Assembly (NCBI RefSeq): GCF_001613385.1
Contig: NZ_BDCG01000028.1
Location: 1-64,000 of the forward strand
Length of the DNA: 64,000 nt
Source: Nocardia flavorosea NBRC 108225
Lineage (GTDB): Bacteria; Actinomycetota; Actinomycetes; Mycobacteriales; Mycobacteriaceae
Direction of reading: 5' to 3'
Shown here piece after piece: positions 42,261 through 50,645 of the stretch. A program made the position numbers and the translations under genes. The notes beneath the pieces are model-generated. The model saw only the letters and a list, made by a program, of their open reading frames with translations, did not search any database and was not told the DNA's origin. Each line of letters opens with the position of its first letter. Positions within the stretch are counted from its first letter, which is position 1.

Positions 42261-43441
42261 ACGCCCGCTCCGGTTGGACTCTGCTGACGCATCACGATAA
42301 CACCGGGCTCTTCGCGTTTCCGCAGTACAGCGGGCAGGAAGCGAGCGAACCGGGACTGCTGGACCTGAGGCGGCAGGGCCAGCTGGAAGATCTTGGCCCA
42401 GACCGAACCGATCTGCTTCCCGAGCGGCCCGGTGTTGTAGGGCAGGCCGAACTTCTCACACAGGGCCCGCACCTCCGGCGCGATCTCCGGATACCGGTTG
42501 GCCGGCAGATCGGGGAACAAGTGGTGTTCGATCTGGTGCGACAGGTTGCCGGACATGATGTGGAACAGCGGACTGCCGCTGATATTGGCCGAGCCGAGCA
42601 TCTGGCGGACGTACCATTCGCCGCGGGTCTCGTCGGCAGTCTCCGCTTCGGTGAAGCTCTGCACACCCGACGGGAAATGCCCGCAGAAGATGATCGAGTA
42701 CGCCCAGAGGTTGCGCACCAGGTTGGCGGTCACGTTGCCGGCCAGGGTGGATAGGAACAGCGGCCCGGACAGCAGCGGAAACGCCACATAGTCCTTGAGT
42801 ACCTGCCGCCCCGACTTACGCAACTGCCCCTTGAGCAGCGGCTTGAGCTCCGCCCAGGTGCGCTTGCCCTTGACGATGTTGTCGGCTTCGAGGTCGTGCA
42901 ACATCACGCCCCATTCGAAGAACACCATCAGCAGGAACGCGTACAGCGGATTGCCCAGGTAGTACGGGTGCCAATCCTGATCCTCGTCGATACGCAGCAC
43001 CCCGTAGCCGATATCCCGGTCCCGCCCGTGGATATTGGTGTAGGTGTGGTGCATGTAGTTGTGCGAATGCTTCCACTGGTCGGCCGGGCAGACCGTATCC
43101 CATTCGAACACCCGCGAATTCAGGTTCGGCTCACGCATCCAGTCGAACTGGCCGTGCATCACGTTGTGGCCGATCTCCATATTGTCCAGGATCTTCGACA
43201 CGCTCAGCGCGGCGACGCCCGCCAGCCAGAACGGCGGCAGGAAACCCAGATACATCAGCCCGCGCCCGGCGATCTCGAAACCGCGCTGCGCCTTGATGAC
43301 GTTGTAGATGTATTCGCGGTCGCGCTCGCCCAGATCGGCGACGAGACGATCGCGCAGTTCGTCGAGCGTCCGGCCGATTTTCTCGACCTGATCGGGCGAG
43401 AGGACCAGTGGTCCGTCCTTGGTCTCGGTGAGGATGGTCAT
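42257..43441 (-). CDS. desA3: Membrane acyl-CoA/fatty-acid desaturase (DesA3-like)
   Basis: 394 aa. All three His boxes of di-iron membrane desaturases are present: HNVMH near residue 93, HSHNYMHH near 125, and HQIEHH near 310, with hydrophobic pairs between them. In M. tuberculosis DesA3 (Rv3229c) introduces the delta-9 double bond in stearoyl-CoA with electrons from Rv3230c, and the gene for that reductase type lies 57 nt upstream here. I chose ATG 43441, with GGGGAG upstream. The operon order is reductase, desaturase, hypothetical, probably controlled by the divergent TetR protein. Confidence 0.93.
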   Translation of the reverse strand: MTILTETKDGPLVLSPDQVEKIGRTLDELRDRLVADLGERDREYIYNVIKAQRGFEIAGRGLMYLGFLPPFWLAGVAALSVSKILDNMEIGHNVMHGQFDWMREPNLNSRVFEWDTVCPADQWKHSHNYMHHTYTNIHGRDRDIGYGVLRIDEDQDWHPYYLGNPLYAFLLMVFFEWGVMLHDLEADNIVKGKRTWAELKPLLKGQLRKSGRQVLKDYVAFPLLSGPLFLSTLAGNVTANLVRNLWAYSIIFCGHFPSGVQSFTEAETADETRGEWYVRQMLGSANISGSPLFHIMSGNLSHQIEHHLFPDLPANRYPEIAPEVRALCEKFGLPYNTGPLGKQIGSVWAKIFQLALPPQVQQSRFARFLPAVLRKREEPGVIVMRQQSPTGAGV

Positions 43442-43498
43442 CTGTTCTCCCCTTCGGTTCGGATACCGGATTCCGGTGTGTGCGGAGCGCACGCGATA

Positions 43499-44554
43499 TC
43501 AGATTTCGATGTCCACGTCGCCGACGGCGGCCTGGACGCAGAGTTGGATCGGCTGGTCGGGGTCGGTTTCCAGGTCACCGGTGCGCAGATTGCGGGTGCA
43601 GCCGCTACGTCGCACCGAGGTGCAGGAGAAGCAGATCCCCATCCGGCAGCCGTACTCCGGGCTGAGCCCGGCCGCTTCGGCCTGCTCGAGCAGCGATGTC
43701 CCCGCGTTCTCGGCGGTGACCCCGCTGGCGGAGAAGGTGGTGGACCCGTGCACTTCGGCGGTATCCACCGGGGTCGTCGTCGCGACGAACTCCTCGGTGT
43801 GCAGTCGTTCACTGAGCCCTTCGGTGGTGAAGACTTCGCGCACCGATTCCATCAGCGGCGGCGGGCCGCACAGAAATGTCTGCGCCTCGGCGAACCACGG
43901 TGCCACCCGGACGAGTTCTTCGTGATCGAACCCGCGGCCGTCCCGCTCCGGGTACCGCAGTTCCACGGAGATGTTCGGATGGGCGGCAGCGATCGCGGCG
44001 AGCTCGGACCGGTGCGGGACCAGCTCCGGCGATCGCGCGTAATGCAGGAACATCACCTCGCCCGAGTAGTCCTCGTCGGCGAGCGTGCGCATCATCGACA
44101 GCACGGGGGTGATTCCACTGCCACCGCTGATCAACAGCACCCGGTCCGGCCGCTGCGGCGGCAGATGGAACACCCCGGAGGCCGGTGCGAGGTCCAGGAC
44201 CATCCCCGGCTCGGCATGCTCGTGCAGGTGGCGCGATACGAGGCCGTGCGGATGCACCCGGAGAGTGAGGTCGAGCCTGCGGCGCCGATCGTGCTGGGAG
44301 TTCACCGGGGAATAGCAGCGGGTATGCCGCACGCCGTCGATCACCACCCCCAGCTGCACGAACTGGCCGGACAGCAGACCGTCCCATTGCCGCGTCGGGC
44401 GCAGGCTCAGCGACAGCGTGCCCGGCACCGACCGGTCGACGCCGACGATCCGGGCCCGCATATCTCGGACGGTGAGCATCGGGCGCACCAGTTCCAGGTA
44501 CCGGTCCACCGGGTGCGGGGTGGTCAGGGTCTGTACCAGGTCGAGGAGGGCCAT
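43499..44554 (-). CDS. FAD/[2Fe-2S] ferredoxin reductase partner of DesA3 (Rv3230c-like)
   Basis: 351 aa. An FNR-type module comes first: RCYSPVNS binds FAD and LLISGGSGITPVLSMMRTL binds NAD(P)H. A C-terminal plant-type [2Fe-2S] domain follows (YGCRMGICFSCTS, then QLC). It moves electrons from NAD(P)H to the desaturase encoded next. ATG 44554 has GGAG 7 nt upstream. First gene of the operon, divergent from the TetR gene. Confidence 0.92.
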   Translation of the reverse strand: MALLDLVQTLTTPHPVDRYLELVRPMLTVRDMRARIVGVDRSVPGTLSLSLRPTRQWDGLLSGQFVQLGVVIDGVRHTRCYSPVNSQHDRRRRLDLTLRVHPHGLVSRHLHEHAEPGMVLDLAPASGVFHLPPQRPDRVLLISGGSGITPVLSMMRTLADEDYSGEVMFLHYARSPELVPHRSELAAIAAAHPNISVELRYPERDGRGFDHEELVRVAPWFAEAQTFLCGPPPLMESVREVFTTEGLSERLHTEEFVATTTPVDTAEVHGSTTFSASGVTAENAGTSLLEQAEAAGLSPEYGCRMGICFSCTSVRRSGCTRNLRTGDLETDPDQPIQLCVQAAVGDVDIEI

Positions 44555-44588
44555 CGGAGTTCTCCGTCCCTGTCTGTCGGTCGCGTCA

Positions 44589-44635
44589 CGAAACTTCGAT
44601 CAGTTTCGGTGCACGAATGTACACTCAAATAGTGT
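44589..44635. promoter_or_regulatory. Paired dyads between the desaturase operon and TetR gene
   Basis: CGAAACT-TCGATC-AGTTTCG (44589-44608) is a perfect 7-bp dyad. It directly adjoins GTGCAC-GAAT-GTACAC (44609-44624), a near-perfect dyad of the GTAC-N4-GTAC type used by FabR/DesT-like regulators of unsaturated fatty-acid genes. A third pair, ACACT-CAAAT-AGTGT, overlaps it at 44621-44635. Likely TetR operators for both directions. Confidence 0.55.
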
Positions 44636-44704
44636 GCCGGATACCCCGACGGAACTGTCAACCGGGAAAAGGTGTGACGCGGGCGACAAGATGGAGATGA
44701 TCGA

Positions 44705-45340
44705 ATGGTGAACGGCTGTATGCTCACTGAAATGACCGATCAGGGAGCGAGCCGTGTCGAGCGCAAGGAGCGCACCCGGCAGGCCCTACTCGACGGCACC
44801 CTCGCGCTCGCCGCCGAGCGCGGTTTCGGTGCGTTGAGCCTGCGCGAGATCGCCCGTTCCGCCGGTATCGTGCCGACCGCCTTCTACCGGCACTTCGCCT
44901 CACTCGAAGACCTCGGCGCCACCCTCGTCGACGAAGGCGTGCAGGCCTTGCGGCTGGCTCTGCGACAGCTGCGCCGGACACCGGATGCGCGGCTGTCGGA
45001 AACCGTGCGCTTCGTCTTCGGCGAAGTCGCCGCGAAACGGGAACTGTTCGGTTTCCTGATCCGCGAGCAGCGCGGCGGCAGCGCGCCCCTGCGAACGGCG
45101 ATCGCACTCGAACTGCAACTGATCGTGCGGGAACTCGTGGCCGATCTGTCCCGGGTACCGGCGCTGGACTCCTGGTCTCCGGACGATCTGGAGGTGGCGG
45201 CCGACCTGTTGGTCGCGACCGTCACCGACGGTATCGCCGACTACGTATCCGCCCCGCCGCGCGAGCAGCAGCCGATCATCGAACGCACGATCGCGCAGGT
45301 CCGGCTCATCGCTCTCGGTATGGGCGTCTGGAAACCCTGA
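44705..45340 (+). CDS. TetR-family regulator divergent from the desaturase operon
   Basis: 211 aa. The N-terminal HTH is standard (RQALLDGTLALAAERGFGAL then LREIARSAGIVPTAFYRHFAS). The ligand domain is helical. ATG 44705 has GGAG 8 nt upstream; ATG 44732 (MTDQGASR) is a shorter alternative. Position and the nearby dyads suggest it controls the desA3-reductase operon and itself, with acyl-CoA or fatty acid as ligand, in the manner of DesT. That is inference; the sequence shows only the TetR fold. Confidence 0.85.
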   Translation: MVNGCMLTEMTDQGASRVERKERTRQALLDGTLALAAERGFGALSLREIARSAGIVPTAFYRHFASLEDLGATLVDEGVQALRLALRQLRRTPDARLSETVRFVFGEVAAKRELFGFLIREQRGGSAPLRTAIALELQLIVRELVADLSRVPALDSWSPDDLEVAADLLVATVTDGIADYVSAPPREQQPIIERTIAQVRLIALGMGVWKP

Positions 45341-45351
45341 CCGGGAGGGCC

Positions 45352-46683
45352 CTACCCGGTCACGGCGGACGCGGCTTTCTGCTCACGCTCGGGCGCAGCA
45401 ACCAGCAACACCGCGATCAGCCCGGCGCCGAGAACCACCAGCAACCCGGCGATACCCGCCCGTTCCGCGTCGAACGCCCAGACGAACAGACCGAACAGCG
45501 TGGGCGACAGGAACGAGGCAGCCCTCCCCGTGGTGGTGTAGAGCCCGAACAGCTGACCTTCCCGCCCCGGCGGTGTCAGCCGGGTCAGGAATGAACGCGC
45601 GGAGGCCTGCGCAGGACCGACGAACAGGGTCAGGGCCAAGCCGAAGATCCAGAACATCACGGGCCCGGATACGAGCAACAGCGCGGTACCGCAGACCACC
45701 GTGCCGGCCAGCGATACCACGATCACCCGTTTCGGTCCCACCGAGTCGTCGAACCGGCCGGCCACGATCGCCCCCAGGGCGGCGACGACGTTGGCTCCGA
45801 TACCGAACAGCAGGACATCGGAATCGCTGATCTCGTACACCTGCACCGCCAGCACCGCCCCGAAGGCGAAGACGCCGGCCAGCCCGTCCCGGAAGACCGC
45901 GCTGGCGAGCAGGAACCAGATCACCCGGCGATCCAGAACCCAGAGTTCGCGCAGATCGCGCCACAGCACCCGGTACGAGCCGAAGAACCCCGCCGTAGCG
46001 GCACCCGGGTCGGCGCCGGTGCGGGGCACCTCCGGGACCGCGAAGAACACCGGCAGCGCGAACACCGCGAACCAGACCGCCGCCAAGACCACCACCAGCC
46101 GGACGTTCAGCCCGTCGCCGGTACCGATACCCAGGAGGCCACGTTCGTCGCCGTCGCCGGCGATGAATCCGAAGTAGCAGATCAGCAGCAGGACGATTCC
46201 ACCGAAGTAACCCATCGCCCAGCCGAAACCGGAAACCCGGCCGACGGTGTCCGGCGTGGACACCTGACGCAGCATGGCGTTGTAGGGCACGGTCGAAAGC
46301 TCGAAGAAAACATGGCCGAGCGCCAGCAGCACCAAGCCCAGCCACAGGTAGTGATAATCGTCACGAACGACGAACATGGACGCCATGAGGCCGACCACGA
46401 CCGCGGTCATGATCGCCAGTGAACGTTTGCGATTCGCGGTCGCGTCGAATCGCTGCCCGATGACGGGCGCGGTCAGCGCGACCAGAAAACCGGCGATCCC
46501 CAGGGCCCAGCCCAGCCATGCGCTGGCGGAGATATCGCCGGGCAGATCATCGCCCACGCTGTCGGTGAGGTAGACGGCGAACACGAAGGTGGCGATCACG
46601 GCGTTGAAAGCGGCCGATCCCCAGTCCCAAAGCCCCCAGGCGGCCACCCGTGTACGCCCGGCCGTGGCCTCCACGGTGCTCAT
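45352..46683 (-). CDS. MFS transporter, UMF1 (Atg22-like) family
   Basis: 443 aa with about 12 transmembrane helices. The start WGLWDWGSAAFNAVIATFVF and the motif ELSTVPYNAMLRQVSTPDTVGRVSGFGWAMGY are typical of the UMF1/Atg22 group, often amino-acid or unknown-substrate exporters. ATG 46683 overlaps by 4 nt (ATGA) a 24-codon upstream ORF built from hairpin repeat copy C, so its translation may depend on that ORF. Convergent with the TetR gene, with only 11 nt between stops. Confidence 0.85.
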   Translation of the reverse strand: MSTVEATAGRTRVAAWGLWDWGSAAFNAVIATFVFAVYLTDSVGDDLPGDISASAWLGWALGIAGFLVALTAPVIGQRFDATANRKRSLAIMTAVVVGLMASMFVVRDDYHYLWLGLVLLALGHVFFELSTVPYNAMLRQVSTPDTVGRVSGFGWAMGYFGGIVLLLICYFGFIAGDGDERGLLGIGTGDGLNVRLVVVLAAVWFAVFALPVFFAVPEVPRTGADPGAATAGFFGSYRVLWRDLRELWVLDRRVIWFLLASAVFRDGLAGVFAFGAVLAVQVYEISDSDVLLFGIGANVVAALGAIVAGRFDDSVGPKRVIVVSLAGTVVCGTALLLVSGPVMFWIFGLALTLFVGPAQASARSFLTRLTPPGREGQLFGLYTTTGRAASFLSPTLFGLFVWAFDAERAGIAGLLVVLGAGLIAVLLVAAPEREQKAASAVTG

Positions 46684-46754
46684 GCTGCCCCTGCCGGACA
46701 TCCGGGCCGGGGACCGGCATGGTCACGCTCCGCTACCGGACCCGGCTCACTCAT
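46680..46754 (-). CDS. 24-codon upstream ORF made of hairpin repeat copy C
   Basis: ATG at 46754 starts a 24-aa frame, MSEPGPVAERDHAGPRPG and six more residues, ending at TGA 46680-46682 inside the MFS start (ATGA overlap). TACTGT lies 7 nt upstream of the ATG, so the message is probably leaderless. The peptide is the same GPxAVAERDHAGP-type sequence read in the other two repeat copies. It may serve only to deliver ribosomes to the MFS gene. Confidence 0.45.
   Translation of the reverse strand: MSEPGPVAERDHAGPRPGCPAGAA
46706..46746 (-). repeat. Dispersed hairpin repeat, copy C (short variant)
   Basis: On the minus strand GCCGGG pairs with CCCGGC around the core GGTAGCGGAGCGTGACCATG. This core is shared with copies A and B, except for a base here and there. 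The stems are unlike those of A and B in sequence. Confidence 0.6.
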
Positions 46755-46761
46755 GCTGAGC

Positions 46762-46767
46762 ACAGTA
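46762..46767 (-). promoter_or_regulatory. Putative -10 element (TACTGT)
   Basis: TACTGT on the minus strand fits TANNNT and lies 7 nt before the ATG of the upstream ORF at 46754. It would give a leaderless transcript for the ORF and MFS gene. Confidence 0.4.
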
Positions 46768-47110
46768 ATGGATACCGGTGAACCGGGCCGGGCGCCGAGT
46801 AGCGGGCGCCGGGCCACCTTCCGGGATCGAAGGTGATGCAGTTCAGTTACGCCCGGCGCGGTGTCCTTGTGGCGGATTGCACACCGGCGTTGTATCGGTA
46901 CACACGTTTGTCGTCGGCGAACAGCGGTGAGGCGGTGGTGGATTTGGCTGATCGCGTGGGGTACGCCCGGGGCACCGGAACGAGGGCGCAAGGCCGGTTG
47001 CAGGGAAGATCGACGGGAGCCGGCCGGCATTCGGCGCATACAGCGGGAGCTGGGACTTTGCCAGAATTTTGGGAAGTGTCGAACTCGGGGTTCGGGAATT
47101 ATGGTGGTGG
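46768..47110. other. Intergenic region without a recognised gene
   Basis: About 340 bases between the MFS promoter and tRNA-Lys. Short GC-rich direct repeats of GGGCGCC occur near 46790-46810. No convincing ORF or RNA. Confidence 0.35.
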
Positions 47111-47183
<73 letters not shown>

Positions 47184-47490
47184 GTGCCCCGTCGTGCGGT
47201 GCGGGACAGACATTAACAGGCCCGGGCCGCAGAAGTGAAATCGATACCGAGCCGGCCGGGTGTGAGCCGGACGACGCCGTAACAAACGGCAGGCCGAACC
47301 CTATGTGTAGGTGGGCCACCGGAGCCGGAAGCGATGCTCGACGGTTGGGATCACTTCGGCACGACTGGCAGAATGTTGGACGTGGTCTCGACCGATCCCG
47401 CCGATGCGGTGGGTCGAGGTGAGCAGTAATCGGTCGGATCCGAAGCCATCGGCGCGTAGCGGGTGCGCCGGGACTTGAAACGGGGTTGAT
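47184..47490. other. Intergenic region upstream of ldtB
   Basis: About 300 bases holding the divergent promoters of tRNA-Lys and the L,D-transpeptidase gene. I see no defined element beyond a purine-rich GGGG ribosome site at about 47482. Confidence 0.35.
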
Positions 47491-48696
47491 ATGCGTATAG
47501 GTGGTCGGCGCAGGCCGATCGGTTGGGTTTTCGGGCCGATGGTCCTGGTCGCCTTACTGGCGATGGTCTTGACCGGGTGTTCCTCGTCGGAGGCGTCGGA
47601 GGGCACGGTAGCCATCGACCGCAACCCCATCACCGAACTCATCAAGCCCAAGCTGGTCGCCCCCGTCAAGGACGGTGATATCGGCGTTTCTCCGGCGACT
47701 CCGATGAAGTTCGAGATCAGCGACGGCCTGTTCACAGATGTGACTCTGCTGAATCCGGAGAACCAGCCGGTGGCCGGAAAGCTTTCGGAAGACGGCCGCA
47801 GCTGGGCGACCACCGAAGCCCTCGGCTACAGCAAGACCTACCGTCTGCAGGCCAGGTCCATCGGCCTCGGCGGCGAAGCCACCGCCGGTATGAGTTTCAC
47901 CACCACGGCACCCGGCAATGTCACCAAGCCGTACCTCACCCCCGGTGAGGGCGAGGTCGTCGGGGTCGGCCAGCCGGTGGCGATCCAGTTCGACGAGAAC
48001 ATCCCCGACCGCAAGGCCGCGCAGGACGCCATCACCATCACGACCGAGCCGCCGGTGGAGGGCGCATTCTACTGGGTGAACAACCGCGAGGTCCGATGGC
48101 GGCCCGAACATTTCTGGGCTCCAGGCACGCGGGTGAACATCGATGTGAACGTCTACGGCAAGGATCTCGGCAACGGCCTGTACGGCCAGAACGATATCCA
48201 CTCGCACTTCGTGGTGGGTGACGCGGTGATCTTCACCGCCGACGACAACACCAAGATGGTGACGGTGGAGCGAAACGGCCAGGTCATCCGCACGATGCCG
48301 ACATCCATGGGCAAGGCCGATACGCCTACCGACAACGGCATCTACATCATCGCCGATAAGCACGCGGAAATGGTGATGGATTCCTCCACGTACGGGGTCG
48401 CGGTGAACTCGCCCGACGGCTACCGCACCGATGTGGAGTGGGCAACCCGGATGTCCTACAGCGGAATCTTCTTCCATTCGGCGCCGTGGTCGCTCGGCGC
48501 CCAGGGCAATACGAACACCAGTCACGGTTGTCTGAATCTGAGCCCGGCCGATGCCCAATGGGTGTTCAACAACGCCAAACGCGGCGATCTCGCGATCGTG
48601 AAGAACACGGTGGGCGGCACCCTGTCCGGGGTCGACGGTCTGGGTGACTGGAACATCCCGTGGCCGGAATGGAAGGCCGGTAACGCGGAGATGTGA
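47491..48696 (+). CDS. ldtB: L,D-transpeptidase lipoprotein (LdtMt2/LdtB-like)
   Basis: 401 aa. Lipoprotein signal with lipobox LTGC (Cys about 30). Two Ig-like domains follow (about 50-145 and 148-250), then a YkuD catalytic domain with the invariant SHGCLNLS around residue 350 and FFHSAPW earlier. It makes 3-3 cross-links between meso-diaminopimelate residues in peptidoglycan and is the carbapenem target type. Domain order and length (M. tuberculosis LdtMt2, Rv2518c: 408 aa) agree. ATG 47491 after AACGGGG. Same broad neighbourhood as orn and tRNA-His in M. tuberculosis. Confidence 0.93.
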   Translation: MRIGGRRRPIGWVFGPMVLVALLAMVLTGCSSSEASEGTVAIDRNPITELIKPKLVAPVKDGDIGVSPATPMKFEISDGLFTDVTLLNPENQPVAGKLSEDGRSWATTEALGYSKTYRLQARSIGLGGEATAGMSFTTTAPGNVTKPYLTPGEGEVVGVGQPVAIQFDENIPDRKAAQDAITITTEPPVEGAFYWVNNREVRWRPEHFWAPGTRVNIDVNVYGKDLGNGLYGQNDIHSHFVVGDAVIFTADDNTKMVTVERNGQVIRTMPTSMGKADTPTDNGIYIIADKHAEMVMDSSTYGVAVNSPDGYRTDVEWATRMSYSGIFFHSAPWSLGAQGNTNTSHGCLNLSPADAQWVFNNAKRGDLAIVKNTVGGTLSGVDGLGDWNIPWPEWKAGNAEM

Positions 48697-48761
48697 GAGC
48701 CCGGGCGCGGATCGGCAGCGAAGCCTGCCCCGCGGAGCCGTCCATTCATACACCGCAGCGT

Positions 48762-48800
48762 CGAGGTGCCGGTCCCCCGGGACCGGCACCTCGGCTGTTT
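48762..48800. terminator. Strong terminator between ldtB and the ABC operon
   Basis: CGAGGTGCCGGTCCC (48762-48776) and GGGACCGGCACCTCG (48779-48793) form a 15-bp perfect stem with a tight loop, followed by GCTGTTTT. It lies between convergent genes. Confidence 0.9.
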
Positions 48801-49784
48801 TCAGCGAGCGTTTTCGTACAGCCGTCGCACGATGTCCTCGATATCGGGTTCTTCGATGGACAGATCACGGACCTCGGCCCGGGCCGAGACCTCCGCCAGT
48901 AGCTCGGCGGCGGTGGTGGTGTCGGCGTCGAAGGCGAGTCGCTGCCGCATTCCGTCGGCTTCGCAGCCGAGTAACTGCACCTCGGGCAGATCGCGCAGCG
49001 GCGGCGCCGGCATCGTGAGGTCGACGGTCAGGACCCGCTGTGCACCTACCATCGCGCCCAGACCGGGCAGCGACCCGTCGTAGGCGAGCCGGCCGTGGTC
49101 CACCACCAGTACGCGATCGCAGAGCCGCTCGATATCCCCCATATCGTGTGTGGTGAGCAACAGTGTGGTGCCACGCTCCAACCGTTCGGCCCGCAGGAAT
49201 TCGCGCAGCCGCTGTTTGGACAGGACATCCAAGCCGATGGTGGGCTCGTCGAGAACGATCAGTTCCGGGGAATGCAGCAGCGCCGCCGCGACCTCGGCGC
49301 GCATCCGCTGCCCCAGCGACAACTGCCGGACGGGAGTATCGAGGGTGTCCCCCATTTCCAGTTGCTCGACCAGTTCCGCGGTACGAGCCCGGCCGGCCAT
49401 GGGATCCAGGCGGTGGATGGCGGCCAGGATCGTGAACGATTCGCGCAGCGGCAGGTCCCACCACAGTTGCGAGCGCTGCCCGAACACCACACCGATCCGG
49501 CCGGCCAGTTCCCGGCGTCGCCGGATCGGTTCCAGCCCGCAGGTACGCACCGTGCCGGAAGTAGGCACGAGAATGCCTGCGAGCATCTTGATGGTGGTTG
49601 ATTTGCCGGCCCCGTTGGCGCCGATATAGCCGACCGCCGCGCCCCGTTCGATCCGGAAGGTCATAGCGTCCACCGCTGTGACGACCTCACGCCTGGGCCG
49701 CCGCCAGGTGCCGTCGCGCCGGTACCGGACGAACTCCCGCGTCAACTCGTCGACTTCGATGATCGAATCCGGCCCGGCCATCAC
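48801..49784 (-). CDS. ABC-2 exporter ATPase
   Basis: 327 aa. Walker A is GANGAGKST, Q-loop FGQRSQLWWD, signature LSLGQRMRAE, Walker B LIVLDEPTIGLD, and switch His TTHD. The insertion WRRPRREVVTAVDAMTF before Walker A and the FGQRSQLWWDLP motif mark the subgroup paired with DUF990-type permeases. The two permease genes encoded just upstream complete the pump. Substrate unknown. Last gene of the three-gene operon, 12 nt after the first permease's stop. Confidence 0.92.
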   Translation of the reverse strand: MMAGPDSIIEVDELTREFVRYRRDGTWRRPRREVVTAVDAMTFRIERGAAVGYIGANGAGKSTTIKMLAGILVPTSGTVRTCGLEPIRRRRELAGRIGVVFGQRSQLWWDLPLRESFTILAAIHRLDPMAGRARTAELVEQLEMGDTLDTPVRQLSLGQRMRAEVAAALLHSPELIVLDEPTIGLDVLSKQRLREFLRAERLERGTTLLLTTHDMGDIERLCDRVLVVDHGRLAYDGSLPGLGAMVGAQRVLTVDLTMPAPPLRDLPEVQLLGCEADGMRQRLAFDADTTTAAELLAEVSARAEVRDLSIEEPDIEDIVRRLYENAR

Positions 49785-49796
49785 CGATCTCCCATC

Positions 49797-50645
49797 TCAT
49801 CCACCGCCGCTCTGATAGTGCCGGGTACCCAGTCGCCACATCACCGCCGCCAGCAGCCATGCCCAGCCCGCCGCCAGCGGTACACACCAGGCGAGCCAGG
49901 ACGGTAGCCCGGCCGGACCCGGTAGCCCCAGTACGGCCAGCGTCGGGAAGTAGGCGGTGAACGCGACCGGTATCGCGACGCAGAACAGGATCCGCAGTGG
50001 AGTGGGAAACACCGAGGCGGGCTGGGTCGCCGCGAAGGATCCGCCGTAGGTGAAGCTGTTGGTCAGCTCCGCGCCGTCGATCAGGAAGAACTGGCAGCCC
50101 GCGGCCACCACGAACAGGCCCGCGAAGAGGAGTGCGCCGCTGATGACGGTCAGCAGAAGCAGCACCACCGTGCCCACGGACCATTCGATATCGTTGCGCA
50201 CCAACCCGGCTGCCAGGACTACCAGGGCGACACCGCCCCGCGCGAGCCGGCGCAGCGAGAAATCGCTGGTGATCAGCTGTAGCAGCACCGGTTGCGGGCG
50301 CAGATGGTAGATATCGAGCATCCCGAGCCGGATCAGCGCGGGCAGCTTGTCCAGGTGACCGCAGACGAGCTGGGCCGAGGCGAACGCGAGATTGCTCAGG
50401 CCGAACAGTAGGAGCGCGGCATCCATATCCAGGCCACCCAGTACTTTTGCCTGCCGGAAGATCAGCCATACCTCGGCGAATTCCACGAGACCCAGCAGCG
50501 TCGCGGCCAGGATCTCGCCGGCGAACGACAGCCGGTACGAACGCTGCGCCCGGATCCGGGAATTCAGCACCGCGGCGTACGGCGCCCAGCGGGATCCGAC
50601 GGGATCGGGCCGCCGCGGCTCGGCGGGCAGTGCGGTCTCAACCAC
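49797..50645 (-). CDS. ABC-2 permease, DUF990-type subunit 1
   Basis: 282 aa with six hydrophobic helices and the polar RIRAQRSYRLSFAGEILA start of this permease family. The loop DKLPALIRLGMLDIYHLRPQ is characteristic. It works with the second permease (50638-51489) as a heterodimer driven by the ATPase encoded next. It overlaps the upstream permease gene by 8 nt, indicating coupled translation. Confidence 0.87.
   Translation of the reverse strand: MVETALPAEPRRPDPVGSRWAPYAAVLNSRIRAQRSYRLSFAGEILAATLLGLVEFAEVWLIFRQAKVLGGLDMDAALLLFGLSNLAFASAQLVCGHLDKLPALIRLGMLDIYHLRPQPVLLQLITSDFSLRRLARGGVALVVLAAGLVRNDIEWSVGTVVLLLLTVISGALLFAGLFVVAAGCQFFLIDGAELTNSFTYGGSFAATQPASVFPTPLRILFCVAIPVAFTAYFPTLAVLGLPGPAGLPSWLAWCVPLAAGWAWLLAAVMWRLGTRHYQSGGG

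Noticed and set aside
42896..44632. 578-codon frame antisense to the desaturase and reductase genes
   Set aside because: It spans two real genes and their spacer, has mirror-frame composition, and no motifs.
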